A stretch of DNA of 26,582 nt from Symsagittifera roscoffensis. Lineage: Eukaryota; Xenacoelomorpha; Acoela; Convolutidae. Below are positions 10,003 to 19,999 of this stretch, piece by piece. The notes beneath the pieces are model-generated. The model did not search any database, was not told where the DNA came from, and saw nothing but the letters and a program-made list of their open reading frames with translations. The DNA is taken from NCBI RefSeq assembly GCF_963678635.1, contig NC_087065.1, forward strand, positions 68,109,374 through 68,135,955, written 5' to 3'. A program made the position numbers and the translations under genes. How positions within the stretch are numbered: the first letter of the stretch is position 1; each line of letters starts with the position of its first letter.

Positions 10003-10676
10003 ACTGGCCACCAATTGAGGGCTAGTTCAGATTTTAATCGATTTTGAACGAGAGGTTAGATGAACAGTTTGGCTAGGTTGAATGAGAGTTGCTGCTATCT
10101 CTGACCTTGTAAATAATCGTAAGGGTACAGTGTTTTATCACATCAACAAGGTTTGGTAAAGGTTATATCCTTGCGATGATAGCGAAACCAATCGCAAATG
10201 AATTGATGGATTTAAAAAAATTTTGACATTGCAATCATTTATTTTGGGGTCGAGGTCCGCAAATAATTTCCATTCTTTCAAGTTTGCGCCGAAAGTACTT
10301 CGGCAGCCAAAATTTATAGTCTAGACAGGGTTTTTTTAGTTGCGATAAAAATCTGGAAATATCGAGTTTGTGAACTTCTAAAAATTGCAATTATGGAAAA
10401 TTTGAAGACTTCGAAATCTGTAAAGATCCTATGACAGAAGTAAAAAAGAGAGACACTTTATTTGCTCCCTCACGGAAGCATCTGGAACGTGTTTTTAAGG
10501 TAGAATGAAATGCCATACAAAGACAAACAAAGAAGAAAGCGGTGTTCTGCTCTAAAACTGTACATGTTTTTCTTTTGAAATCAACAAAGAATTATAACTG
10601 TTTGTGTTTGAATTTGCAATTAAACAGCAATAAGATTGCTCGTATCAGGGCGAAGCCCTGAGTGTTTTGACTGCCT

Positions 10677-10876
10677 CATTACGAGGCCAAACTGTGCATT
10701 TTGTGCATTGTAAGCGGATTCCGCAACAAGACGCTCCCTTTGTTCTTCCTTTGTCCTTCCTTCTCTTTGATCGTTCCGACAAAATTTTAACATGTTTAAA
10801 GACTTGTCTCTGGAATCCAGGAACATACAGACACAAAATTGTGCTCCTATCCAGTGCACAGGTTGGCCTCGTAATG
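10677..10876. mobile_element. 200-bp inverted-repeat element
   Basis: The 22-bp termini CATTACGAGGCCAAACTGTG.. (10677-10698) and their inverted partner at 10855-10876 differ at one base. The interior is pyrimidine-rich and more GC-rich than its flanks. The opposing open frames here (10620-10859 minus and 10667-10945 plus) are products of this composition, not genes. Confidence 0.6.
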
Positions 10877-11024
10877 CTCTTTATGTCTATGGAGCCGTGT
10901 TTGCTTTTAAAAAAATGGATGACGTTTTCAACAAAAATAATTTAAAATTTTATCATATGAACAGTTTTTTTTGCAATCATGCACCCACCCAAAGTACTAA
11001 ATAGAACAAATAGCTTGCCTCAAT

Positions 11025-11282
11025 TCAATTTGGAACGATATGTAAGAAGGATTAAATCTCCGCGTACGCGTCTAAAGCAAAAAAGTTAGCGCGCATCGAT
11101 GATTACATCCCAATATGGCAATCTTTCAACCCCCATAATATAACCAAAATTAATCACAGGTGAATTATCTTCGTAAAAATTGAGCTCAGGGCCTTTTGAA
11201 CAAATTGTCAAAAAGTCCTGCTTAAAATTTCGAAATTTGTCTGGAGAAAAAAATTACCCTGAGCAGAAATATTCCGTCGCTT
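11025..11282 (-). repeat. Long diverged inverted repeat, right arm
   Basis: This is the partner of 9145-9420 in inverted orientation. The two arms bracket about 1.6 kb that holds the 310-bp foldback and the 200-bp inverted-repeat element. A related direct fragment, GCTTGCCTTAATTCAACTTT at about 11931, suggests the arm sequence belongs to a family with more copies. Confidence 0.6.
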
Positions 11283-11289
11283 TTTTTGA

Positions 11290-12395
11290 AAGTCGGAATA
11301 TAACTGCAATTTTAGCTACCAGGATGGTATTTTAGTTTTTGTTTTGCTGTCTCTTTAGAAGTTATCTTGATACTCATCCTTTTGAATTCGAATTTGCAAC
11401 GAGTTACTGATTTTGAGGTTAATGGATTTATAAGACTCATAAATGAAAAACTATTATCGGTTACTTACATTACAGAAAATTTTGGTACATCAATTAACCA
11501 TTTTTTTGATGCTCATAATGATATTTTTTATTTTGCATTCTCCCAAACTTTCTTCAACGACTTGTTTCTACTGTTAACTAAAACTTTTTGACAAAAATTT
11601 TTTAGTCATTGATTTTTAAAAATGGATTTTTTCCCTTGTGGACTGTCTGAAGTTGAAGTTCTAAGTTTTTAATCTGTTATAAACATTTTTCAAATTGAAA
11701 TGACATCGAGTCATTGCTCATTTTTTTTCTCGGGATTGTAAAAAGAAAACTTCTGATTGCAATTTTGGATAAAGGAATTAATCCTAAATAAATTGAGAGA
11801 AAAAATTTGAAAAGACCGGTTGAAACAAGACGACTCATATCACGTTCCGACTGCCTTTTAACTGATTTTAGGCTGATATTATCAAATTTTTTAACATTTG
11901 AGTCGTATATGAAATCAAAAAGACCAATAGCTTGCCTTAATTCAACTTTGAAAGATTTTACAGTGCGGGATATTTTGCCACGCGTAAATACTTCGTGCTA
12001 GAGTTTCAGCACTAAAGTATAAGTAGGACGCACATAGGTCCCGAAGATTTTTTGCTTGCAAAATTTTCTAATTCAATCAAATGAACGGGTGAGTAACTTA
12101 TTGTTATCAGTCTTAGTTTTAACTAAGTTTGGAAAAAGAGTATTTATGCCGAACTTTTTTTCTGATTCATGTGCGTTAAGCACCTAGAACGGTATCGGAA
12201 ATCACGTATCCCCAATCCGATCAGAAATTCAGTCAGTTTTTTTTCTCAGTTCCCTAATACTAGCGTACAATTTTTTGAAGGTTTTGCCAGTTCTTAACAT
12301 GCTTAGCGGGTTCTGAAGCATTTGTTTGTTCAGTTTTCCGCCTTTGAATTTGAATGCAACTTCTGCTGATGAAAAAGCCATTTTCGATACATTAA
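11290..12395. other. Intergenic, diverged repeat fragments only
   Basis: Open frames at 11367-11591 and 11807-12001 have no recognisable domain. Parts of 11801-12000 resemble 6230-6310 (GTTTCGACTGCC.TTTAAC) and 11013-11040, so this stretch is probably old repeat sequence. Confidence 0.5.
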
Positions 12396-13380
12396 TTTAA
12401 TCGGTATAACTTTCCAACTGTAAATCAATCCAATAACACAAAATATGCTTTACACTTTAATCCACCAGACATCGATGTGACAGGTACTAATCAGCAGCAG
12501 ACGGTAGCCGATGCAACAGACAGCGTCGCTCCAAATGAGACAGACAAAACTCAAAAATACAACTAAAATTTATGAAGCAAATACATACATCACAATGGAG
12601 AATTTTTGTTGTTTCTTTTTCTTATTGCCTTTTCCTTTGATCTTTTCCCGAAGATGTTCTGATCTTAAATGATATGCACACAATTTTTTTCTTTTTTTTT
12701 GAAAATATTTCTCTTCTAGATTGTATTTTCGATAGATATTTTTCTATAGAATAGTGGGGTACTATGAAGTGGATGTGAAACTTGTAACAAGTTTTGTTTT
12801 CTTCTAAGAACAATTTTTTTTTGATAAATTTGACTCAAGAGCTGAAAAATGCCTTGAACATGACCGTGTTCATCTGAATAGATCGTTTTAAAAAAAATTT
12901 CATCTGATTTAAGATTCTAAAGCATCTAGAATAGCATCTGAAACAAATTATCTGCAATTCGATAAGAATTTTGGATTGTTGTGGTTTATTCAACTTCCTG
13001 AATAATTGGCTGAGAATTTTACTGATGTTTTTGCGAGTTTTTAACATTCTAAGCGGGTTTTGAAGCATTTACTTGCTCAATTTCCCGTTTTGGACTTCAA
13101 TTCAATGTAAATTCGGAAGAGTCTTTTTTTGGTGTTCCACTTTTTTTTACATTGATTGCTTTGTGTGTGAAGAAAGTTTTGATTTCTTTCAATATAAAGT
13201 ATAATTTTTAAAGATAAGCTCACCAGTGTTTTTTTCAAATGTTGTGGTTCTGAAATAGCTTCTCTTCCGGATTGTATTTCAATTGTTTTTTTTTAAGGAA
13301 ACATATTTTGTTTTGTTCTCAGAACACTTCTTTGACAAGAATCGATTTAATGGCTCAAAAACGCCAAAGAAACAACCATT
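12280..13380 (+). repeat. Diverged tandem duplication
   Basis: The stretch 12290-12370 (AACATGCTTAGCGGGTTCTG, then AAGCATTTG) recurs at about 13040-13110 (AACATTCTAAGCGGGTTTTG, then AAGCATTTA). The stretch 12700-12870 (TCTTCTAGATTGTATTTTCG, then later TTGTTTTCTTCTAAGAAC) recurs at about 13260-13370 in the same order. The offsets (740 and 560 bp) differ, so there were indels after duplication. Confidence 0.5.
12396..12566 (+). other. Exon-like open segment of unknown identity
   Basis: A 56-codon stretch without a start Met, from after a TAA at 12393 to a TAA at 12564. Its second half (HFNPPDIDVTGTNQQQTVAD and following ATDSVAPNETDK) uses a balanced, polar amino-acid set quite unlike chance translations of the surrounding T/A-rich DNA, and base composition rises to near 45% GC there. 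It could be a terminal coding exon or a decayed gene fragment. I recognise no family. An internal CAG|GTACT donor-like site is present at about 12483. Confidence 0.3.
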
Positions 13381-13629
13381 TTTATCGTGCTAATTCATTT
13401 TAATGAGTTTTATCTAGCGTGCAATAAAAATTAAACTTGAATCTTCAATTGTAGAGAAAATTGCAGAAACGAAAAGTAATTTTTTTTCATTCATCGCTCG
13501 AGAATTAAAGCTAAATCGTAACTTGTGTTTCCGGTCACTGTAATATCACATTACTTGATTTCTTTACCCGTTTGCTTTTTATTTTTTTTCCATGCCCAAT
13601 CCAAATTCTCATTTTCAATGGGATATTTT

Positions 13630-13767
13630 GCTAAAAATGCATCACATTCTACTTCCAAAATTTAAAGTTTTTTTACAAGAAAAATGTATGAATATCATGC
13701 TAAAAATGCATCACATTCTACTTCTAAAATTTAAAGTTTTTTTACAAGAAAAATGTATGAATATCAT
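13630..13767 (+). repeat. Tandem duplication, 2 x 69 bp
   Basis: 13630-13698 and 13699-13767 are the same 69-bp unit, beginning GCTAAAAATGCATCACATTC, with a single C/T difference. The unit length is divisible by three, so the open frame runs through both copies; this is incidental. Confidence 0.9.
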
Positions 13768-14339
13768 TTTGTTTTATCAAAGCAAATTATTCTGATGAAT
13801 TGGAAAATTAGAGAATACAATTTTTTGCTATCTAGTTACTCAACATTTTATGGATTTAAAAGATGAATCTTTTCTGATTCTCTTAGCCGGGATTTAAATT
13901 TAATTGTAAATTTTCCAGCCAAATAAATTGGATTTCAGAGAATTCAATAAATAAATAACAAAGATAGTTAAAGCCCAGGATTTTACCAAAGCTTTATAAG
14001 GTTTTTTTTTGTTTTCTGATTGATTCTAGTGCATAAATAACCGTGTTTTCAGAGTTTTTTTCTTAAACTAGCTATTTTTCGTAATTTTTTTAAATGCAGT
14101 TTTTCATGTTGCAGCTTTGAGATAATATGCTCACAATCCGCTTTCAACCATTTTCTTCATCAGTTCGATGATAAAGTAGTTCCATATCGCCTAGAATTGT
14201 CCCTAAGATGTTTTTATCAAACGTTTTTACTACTCAAACATTGTTTTTTTCCCAAATGATGAATTTTGTCTTTTTTCCAGCCGATCGACTTACGAGGAAA
14301 AAAATGAATTAATTATCTTAGATCACCAATAATGATACT

Positions 14340-14610
14340 TTTTGAATTTGAAAATAACAACAAAAATTTTTTAAAAAAATAACAATTAAAAATATTTCTG
14401 GGTTTTTCTCATTGAAAATTCAAAAAATTTTTAAAAAAATAACAATTAAAAATATTTCTGCGTTTTTCTCATTGAGCAAATTTGAAAATAACAACAAAAA
14501 AATTTTAAAAAATGACAATTAAAAATATTTCTGGGTTTTTCTTATTGAAAATTCGAAAAATTTAAAAAAATAACAATTAAAAATATTTCTGGTTTTTCTC
14601 ATTGAGCAAA
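14340..14610 (+). repeat. Tandem array, four copies of a ~60-70-bp unit
   Basis: The core ACAATTAAAAATATTTCTG followed by G-T-run-CTCATTGA occurs four times, at about 14383, 14443, 14515 and 14573. Copies alternate between a unit ending ATTGAAAATTC and one ending ATTGAGCAAATT, so the higher-order unit is a dimer of about 130 bp. Confidence 0.8.
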
Positions 14611-14613
14611 TTC

Positions 14614-14800
14614 GTAAAGCTATTTCCGTCGTGTTAAAGCTATTTCCGTCGTGTTTCGAAAATGGTTTTTGTTTCGACCATTTGAAACATGGAGAAGATT
14701 TTTTTTCGGATGTGCTTTTGTTTTTTTATATAATTTTCTGCGCATCATTGGAATGGGCTGAGTGATTTCTCATGTTAAAGCTATTTCCGTCGTGTTTCGA
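14614..14800 (+). repeat. 20-bp repeat AAAGCTATTTCCGTCGTGTT, three copies
   Basis: Two adjacent copies with period 20 lie at 14616-14655, and a third, extended to GTTTCGAA, lies at about 14774-14801. It directly follows the 60-70-bp array. Confidence 0.8.
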
Positions 14801-14801
14801 A

Positions 14802-16600
14802 CGATTTTGAAACTTTGAGAAAAACACATTCCCAGAATCGAGAAAAACTTGTTTGAATATTTTTAGATGAAATCTCATTTCGAGCGAGTTACTGATTGAG
14901 CAATTTTTGTCATATGGAAACAATTTGTTATACAATTTGTAATACAAGTGTTAAATACACTTTAAATTATTGTGCCAAAATTTATAAGAAGAATTTAAAA
15001 CTATTAAATTTTTTTGCTTGTTATTCATTTTTTGACGGCAAACTTTGCTTATTTCAATAACTTTATACGCTTTTTTATAGTTCTCGAATCACAACACGAA
15101 CTAAAAATGACACTAGTTTCATGAAACATGAAAATATTTTTTTAAGTGAATATCGTCAGAACATTCTGTGCTACTTGCACAGAAACCGACAGTCCTTGTT
15201 GCTACTTTCGTACAGTCAGATTTCATTAACTATTTTTAATATATCACATAAGACTATGAAGTGTGTTTAGCTAATTGGCTATGACTGAAGAATCTAATTC
15301 ATTTTTAAATAAGCGGAGCTCTATTTTTTGTATAATTTACTTTGGGATTTTATATCTATTTATAGTAACAATATCTTTCGCATGCGCGTTATCTTTTTCC
15401 TTAATTTTTATAGTGTTAGTCAAGTTTTGCTTAATTTAACTAATTTCAAAGTTGTTCGAACCGGTCAATTTTTTTGACGGGAGAAAAAGTCTGATGAAAG
15501 TGGAAGTCAGTGACTTGTACCCTTGCTATTTTTTGTTAATTAATTTTTACCCTGGTTGTTAAGCATGACAAATAAATCCCGCTGTTTTCACATACTAGTA
15601 GCGATAGCCGTTTACTGTGCAATTGACACAATGTTCCAATATTAGTCTTGAAGTATCTTTTTTTTCTGAACAGTGTTTTTTTTTCTGCGTGATGTGATAA
15701 AAGGGTCAAAAAGAGAAACTAGAATTTAAGCACATCCAACAGTCATAGTAACACAAATAGTTTGAACAACAGTTTTTGTAGAAAAATGATTGGATAGCAA
15801 TCATAAAAAAATTTTGAAAAGGCGCTATACAAATTCCAACTAGTTTCACTCAAATATACTAACTTTTCACGACCTAAATTCAGAAATCAGCTGTTGCACT
15901 CAAAAATCTGAAGAAAACCTTTCAAGACTGACTCGTTAAAATAGAAATCAGTTTTTCTCGAACTCGAGACAATTTTTTGGAACTTTTTCGAACCACGACA
16001 TGAAGGGCTTTAATATGATATATCACTCGATTTATTCCGATGATTATTTGTAATACCTGATTTTGCGAGGAAAATAAAAATAAGAAAAAAAGAAAGCACA
16101 TTTTAATACAAAGTGTGTCTCCATTTTAAAAATCGGAACAAAAACGGCAACTTTTTTAAACGAGTGCTTCAACCGTATAATTGTTACTAAGTTGAAGCAA
16201 TATCTAGTTTCTTCATGTTTGACGCTCCAATTTTTCTTCAAGTAAATTCAGAATCAATAAATTTAATCCCCCAAAAATGCATAGATAATGTTTTTCCTGG
16301 AATTCGAAATAAAGGCAAATAATGTTTTCTTTTGCTTTTTCTATATGAATTAAATATCATTTTTGATTTGGAAAAAAAACAACATCGAAATGCAAAAAAA
16401 AATCCTCTATTTTGTTTTCGTTTTACATATCATGAAAATGAAACGGTAATGCTATATTGTACAGGCTCAGATGCTGAACAATTATAAAATTGGTCGATGT
16501 TCCAGAAAAATTTTTCAGTGTTTTTCATGAGCTTTAGATGTTTTATTGAATTATCGAATACAAATATCGGGTTATACATCTGTTTTCACGGAACCATGAA
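14802..16600. other. Intergenic, no gene recognised
   Basis: AT-rich, with A/T homopolymers. A copy of the short dispersed repeat lies at 15148-15200. No open frame has recognisable content. Confidence 0.5.
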
Positions 16601-18701
16601 GGAAAGTTATGGTTATCCAGGAGTTAAGTTTTTTGATCGCAACTGTAGGATCGGCAATTTTAACACTTTTTCGCGAAACTCAAAATTCGATTGAGAGCTT
16701 TATATTGAGAAGAGCTTGTAGTATAGCGAAAGTTAATCAGTTGTACGTTGCTTGGTATTCACTAATACATACAAAAAATAGAAAATTACACAACGAATAG
16801 AGTCTAAAATAACTTCGAATCTTTAAAGAATTAGTCCTTTCTATGGTTGAAAACCCTATTAAAATGAGATAGGTGGACCCCAATGGAAATTGAGAAAGCT
16901 AACTCTATGAGACCCATAGGGCAAAAAGGAGAGATGGTTTGATCAGTGCATGCAAAAATCTAGACCCTTGGCAACCCGCTGGCCCAGATGATAACGATTA
17001 CCGGAAAGAAAAATAGCCCTATTAGAAATAATTCAGTAGCCAAAGTTTAGTATGGTACCAAATCTTAGTATGTTAGAGATCTAGTTGGGGGAAGCTTAAC
17101 TTTGGAATCCCACACCCCTGGACTCCTACTTCCGGTGTTATGCTTTAAGTAAATAGACCCCACCGCGACTTCTAGAAAAAGTTTCTCGGGAGTCAAATCT
17201 TTTGGATATGATAGTAAACGGCTGGGGGCGTCATGTATTACAAATTGAGCCAAATCCAGCGGTTGGACAGGAAATTATTAGCACTTGGGAAAAACTCACC
17301 TCAGACTGGAAATAAGCAATTTATGCAAAACAATGAGCGAGGGCATTTTGATTTTATAGCGGCAATAGACACTAGATACAAACACCATGAAAACATTTTT
17401 GAGTGGAACTCCTCCAGCGACTCCTTATGGTGTTAATAGTTTTTTCCCGGGAAAAGTGATACTAGACCTTTGAATTGGATAGTTAGGAAATATTGATGGT
17501 ATATGAATGAATCTTTGTAGGTAGGACCCTCATGGCGTTCTAAACCTAAATAAGGAAAAGTGATCCCCGGGTGACCTTTCAATGACCATTGAGCGTTCAA
17601 GACCAAAATTGCATAAAACCCCCAGATTTACCACCGGTAGCCCCAACCACTGGAAATGGGAATCGATCACCTAACTGATAATCGTAATAAAACTTATCCA
17701 CTGGTAACTGAAGCAGAAGCTTCAACTAGACTAAAGAAAAGCAGTCCCATAGGATTTTGGCAGCGTTAGGAAATGAGTCAGTCTTTTAAAAACCATGAGT
17801 AGACGGTTTTTTTTACTTAGCTCTCAGGAGGTGATTTGTTGGCATAATTGGAACCCGAACAGGCGAATTAAGTTCCCCTGATAGCTAGAAGGTCGAGATC
17901 GAAATACAGTTTAAATAGGACATTTATATGCTGGAAACAAAATAGCTACCCATGAAAAGGGTTCTCTTTTACGTCCGGGAGGTAGGAATGGTAGCGGGAT
18001 GATTGAATAAAGTCTTTGAGAATTTTTTTAAGTAAGGAAACGTAACTTGGTTTTAGGTGAAACTGATTTTTATAGTTGCCCAGCATGGTTGGAGGTACAC
18101 ATGGTGAACTTCAAATTTATAGCTAGTGTGGTCAAGGGAAAATTCTAAAGGATACCAGTGTAGGGACGATCATAACAATACTTATAACTAAAACTCAAAT
18201 ACAACAACATTGCAAAAGTTACGGTAGCCCACCTCAATGGAGAACAATTATGCAGAGTGACCAAACGGTTGGTTCTCGTAGTTAGATAGAGAACAGTTCG
18301 ACTATTGTGAAAGTAAGGATTCTCCCAGGTGAGTGTGACTACGTTAGATTATTGCTTTCTCAAGAGCAGAGAGTTACTTGGATTAACGGGAAATTGAATA
18401 GCAAGTTAGCGTTTTTTGATGAATCCAGGTTCCTTTCCTTTTGATTAAATTTTTAGAGTATAATCAGGCAACTCAGAGCCCTCTGTAATTGGACTTTTTT
18501 GTCTGAATTTAACTACTATTGGAAAATCCTACTATCGTGAGTGCGAGCGACGCAGCCACAAGAGTAATGACAAAAGGCGGTAAACATCATGGTACAATAC
18601 AGTATAACTGCCACCACTTTAACCCTTTCGGAATTTTATAGTAGTGAGCCTTGGTCGCCCCCGATGAATTCACTACCAAAGAGACCACTTTGCATGTAGT
18701 T

Positions 18702-18749
<48 letters not shown>

Positions 18750-18780
18750 CCTAGAGCAGCAATCCTCTAAATCTAATGCA
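16600..18780. other. Compositional island of unknown origin
   Basis: The long T and A runs that fill the rest of the window almost vanish here, and G+C is visibly higher. Purine-rich plus-strand sequence with many GGTAG, CCC and GGG words replaces them. Stops are frequent in every frame, and the longest open frames are about 60-67 codons (17065-17253 minus, 17233-17436 plus, 16609-16800 plus) with no family I know. The edges are approximate. The right end passes into a GA microsatellite. A decayed inserted element is the most natural reading. Confidence 0.45.
18702..18744 (+). repeat. (GA)n microsatellite
   Basis: An almost uninterrupted GA dinucleotide repeat over ~43 bases, with one missing A after GAGAGAGAGAG. 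Confidence 0.95.
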
Positions 18781-19388
18781 ACTAAAAAGATTTAGTTCTT
18801 TTTTTTTCAAAGAGACTTCATCGTTTAATTTTCTCACGGTCATGCCAACTGTTCCATGTAATAAAAAGCTGGAAGTAGCGTAGGCTTCTGTTTCGTTTAT
18901 AATACGATACGTTTTAAACAATCTCTAAGAATGGGAAGGAACTATTGCGTTGGGTGTAGGTTTTCTCGTTGACTACTTCAAGGAAAGCTCTGAGGGGGTC
19001 AAGTTTTGTTATAATATCGAAGTCTCTCAGGTTTCAATCTGCGATATTTTTTTAACCAATATCGTAAGCTAGTCTGCAAAATTGCGAGCCTGATTACAAT
19101 TTGTTTTATTATCATTAAGTAACTTCAGCCGTGACTTGGATTCTAAAAAAGAGATTTGAAAACTGGTCTATTTTTCACAAATTTTGATTACTCTGGAGTG
19201 CAATGACCCCCGATTTAATTCTACTGCAATTTTTACGTTTTTTTAGTTATATTAATCTCGCTTTTGTATTTTTCTACCTAATTAATCAATCAGAAATTTA
19301 AAAGAAAAATATTGATCTTAATGGTGGTTGTCGGAACATTCTGTACTACTTTTATCTGAAAATAAATTTGGGAGCAAAGCGAGCTCAA
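18745..19388. other. Intergenic, 3' of the protease-homologue gene
   Basis: AT-rich, with one degenerate copy of the short dispersed repeat at 19321-19352. Nothing else recognised. Confidence 0.5.
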
Positions 19389-19394
19389 TTTAAT
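19389..19394 (-). promoter_or_regulatory. Candidate polyadenylation signal (ATTAAA)
   Basis: On the minus strand ATTAAA lies about 125 bases past the stop of the serine protease homologue. It is the common variant hexamer. No AATAAA was found on this strand between here and the stop. Confidence 0.4.
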
Positions 19395-19518
19395 GGCTGG
19401 TACTATATGCAGCAGATATATAAGTGTTGCAGATTTGAACGCAATTGAGCTAACATTATGTTGATGTTTATGTTTCACTTATTTTTACACGTTCATCCTT
19501 CTATTGTGTTTTCACACT

Positions 19519-19999
19519 CTAGTAATCTACATCTGAACTGTATCGCTCGATAGTAAAACGAATCCAGTCGTAGAAAAGAGGCACGTTCGTGAAAAAACTT
19601 CCGCCGGTGCATTTACTCGTGGCTCTCAGCGAATCACCCGAGTAGCTCGCGATCCCGTACACACACTCGGGAACCGAAGTCTCCGAGTCGTGAAGAGTGT
19701 ACAACGGACTGCCGAAGTCTCCTTCGCAAATATTCGCTCCGTATTTTGTGCCCTTGAAAAGCCGTTTGGTGCAGATGTTGTCTCGTCGGCAACCATAGTT
19801 TGTTTCGTCGAAGAACCCTTCTCGGAGCCGAGTCGGGTAGTCGTCGTCTTTTAACGACGACATCGTTCCCATTCCACACGTGCCTAGCAGTTTATGGAAG
19901 TGTGCGTTATATTGACAGGGTTGAAGTACCCGGTCGGAACTTACGGGAGCTGACAGCTGTAGCAGCGCAAGATTGTTCAACTTGTCGTTACGACGATAA
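19519..19999 (-). CDS. Protease homologue exon 3: Asp102 loop to stop
   Basis: The acceptor is GTTGTTTTCAG (ending at 20000). The exon encodes 159 residues after the split Gly codon and ends with TAG at 19521-19519. It holds the Asn in place of Asp102, Phe in place of Ser195 (CEGDFGSP) and Asn where trypsins have the S1-pocket Asp189. The open frame runs on upstream to an ATG at 20061, but that part is intron. Confidence 0.9.

Noticed and set aside
10620-10945. Opposing open frames of 79 and 92 codons.
   Set aside because: Both lie across the 200-bp inverted-repeat element and reflect its higher GC; neither resembles a protein family.
14340-14800. Repeats considered as a CRISPR array.
   Set aside because: The host is eukaryotic, the units are contiguous without unique spacers of constant length, and no cas-like gene is present.
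16600-18780. The composition island considered as a mitochondrial DNA insertion or an rRNA fragment.
   Set aside because: No mitochondrial protein, tRNA or rRNA landmark could be recognised, so no origin is assigned.
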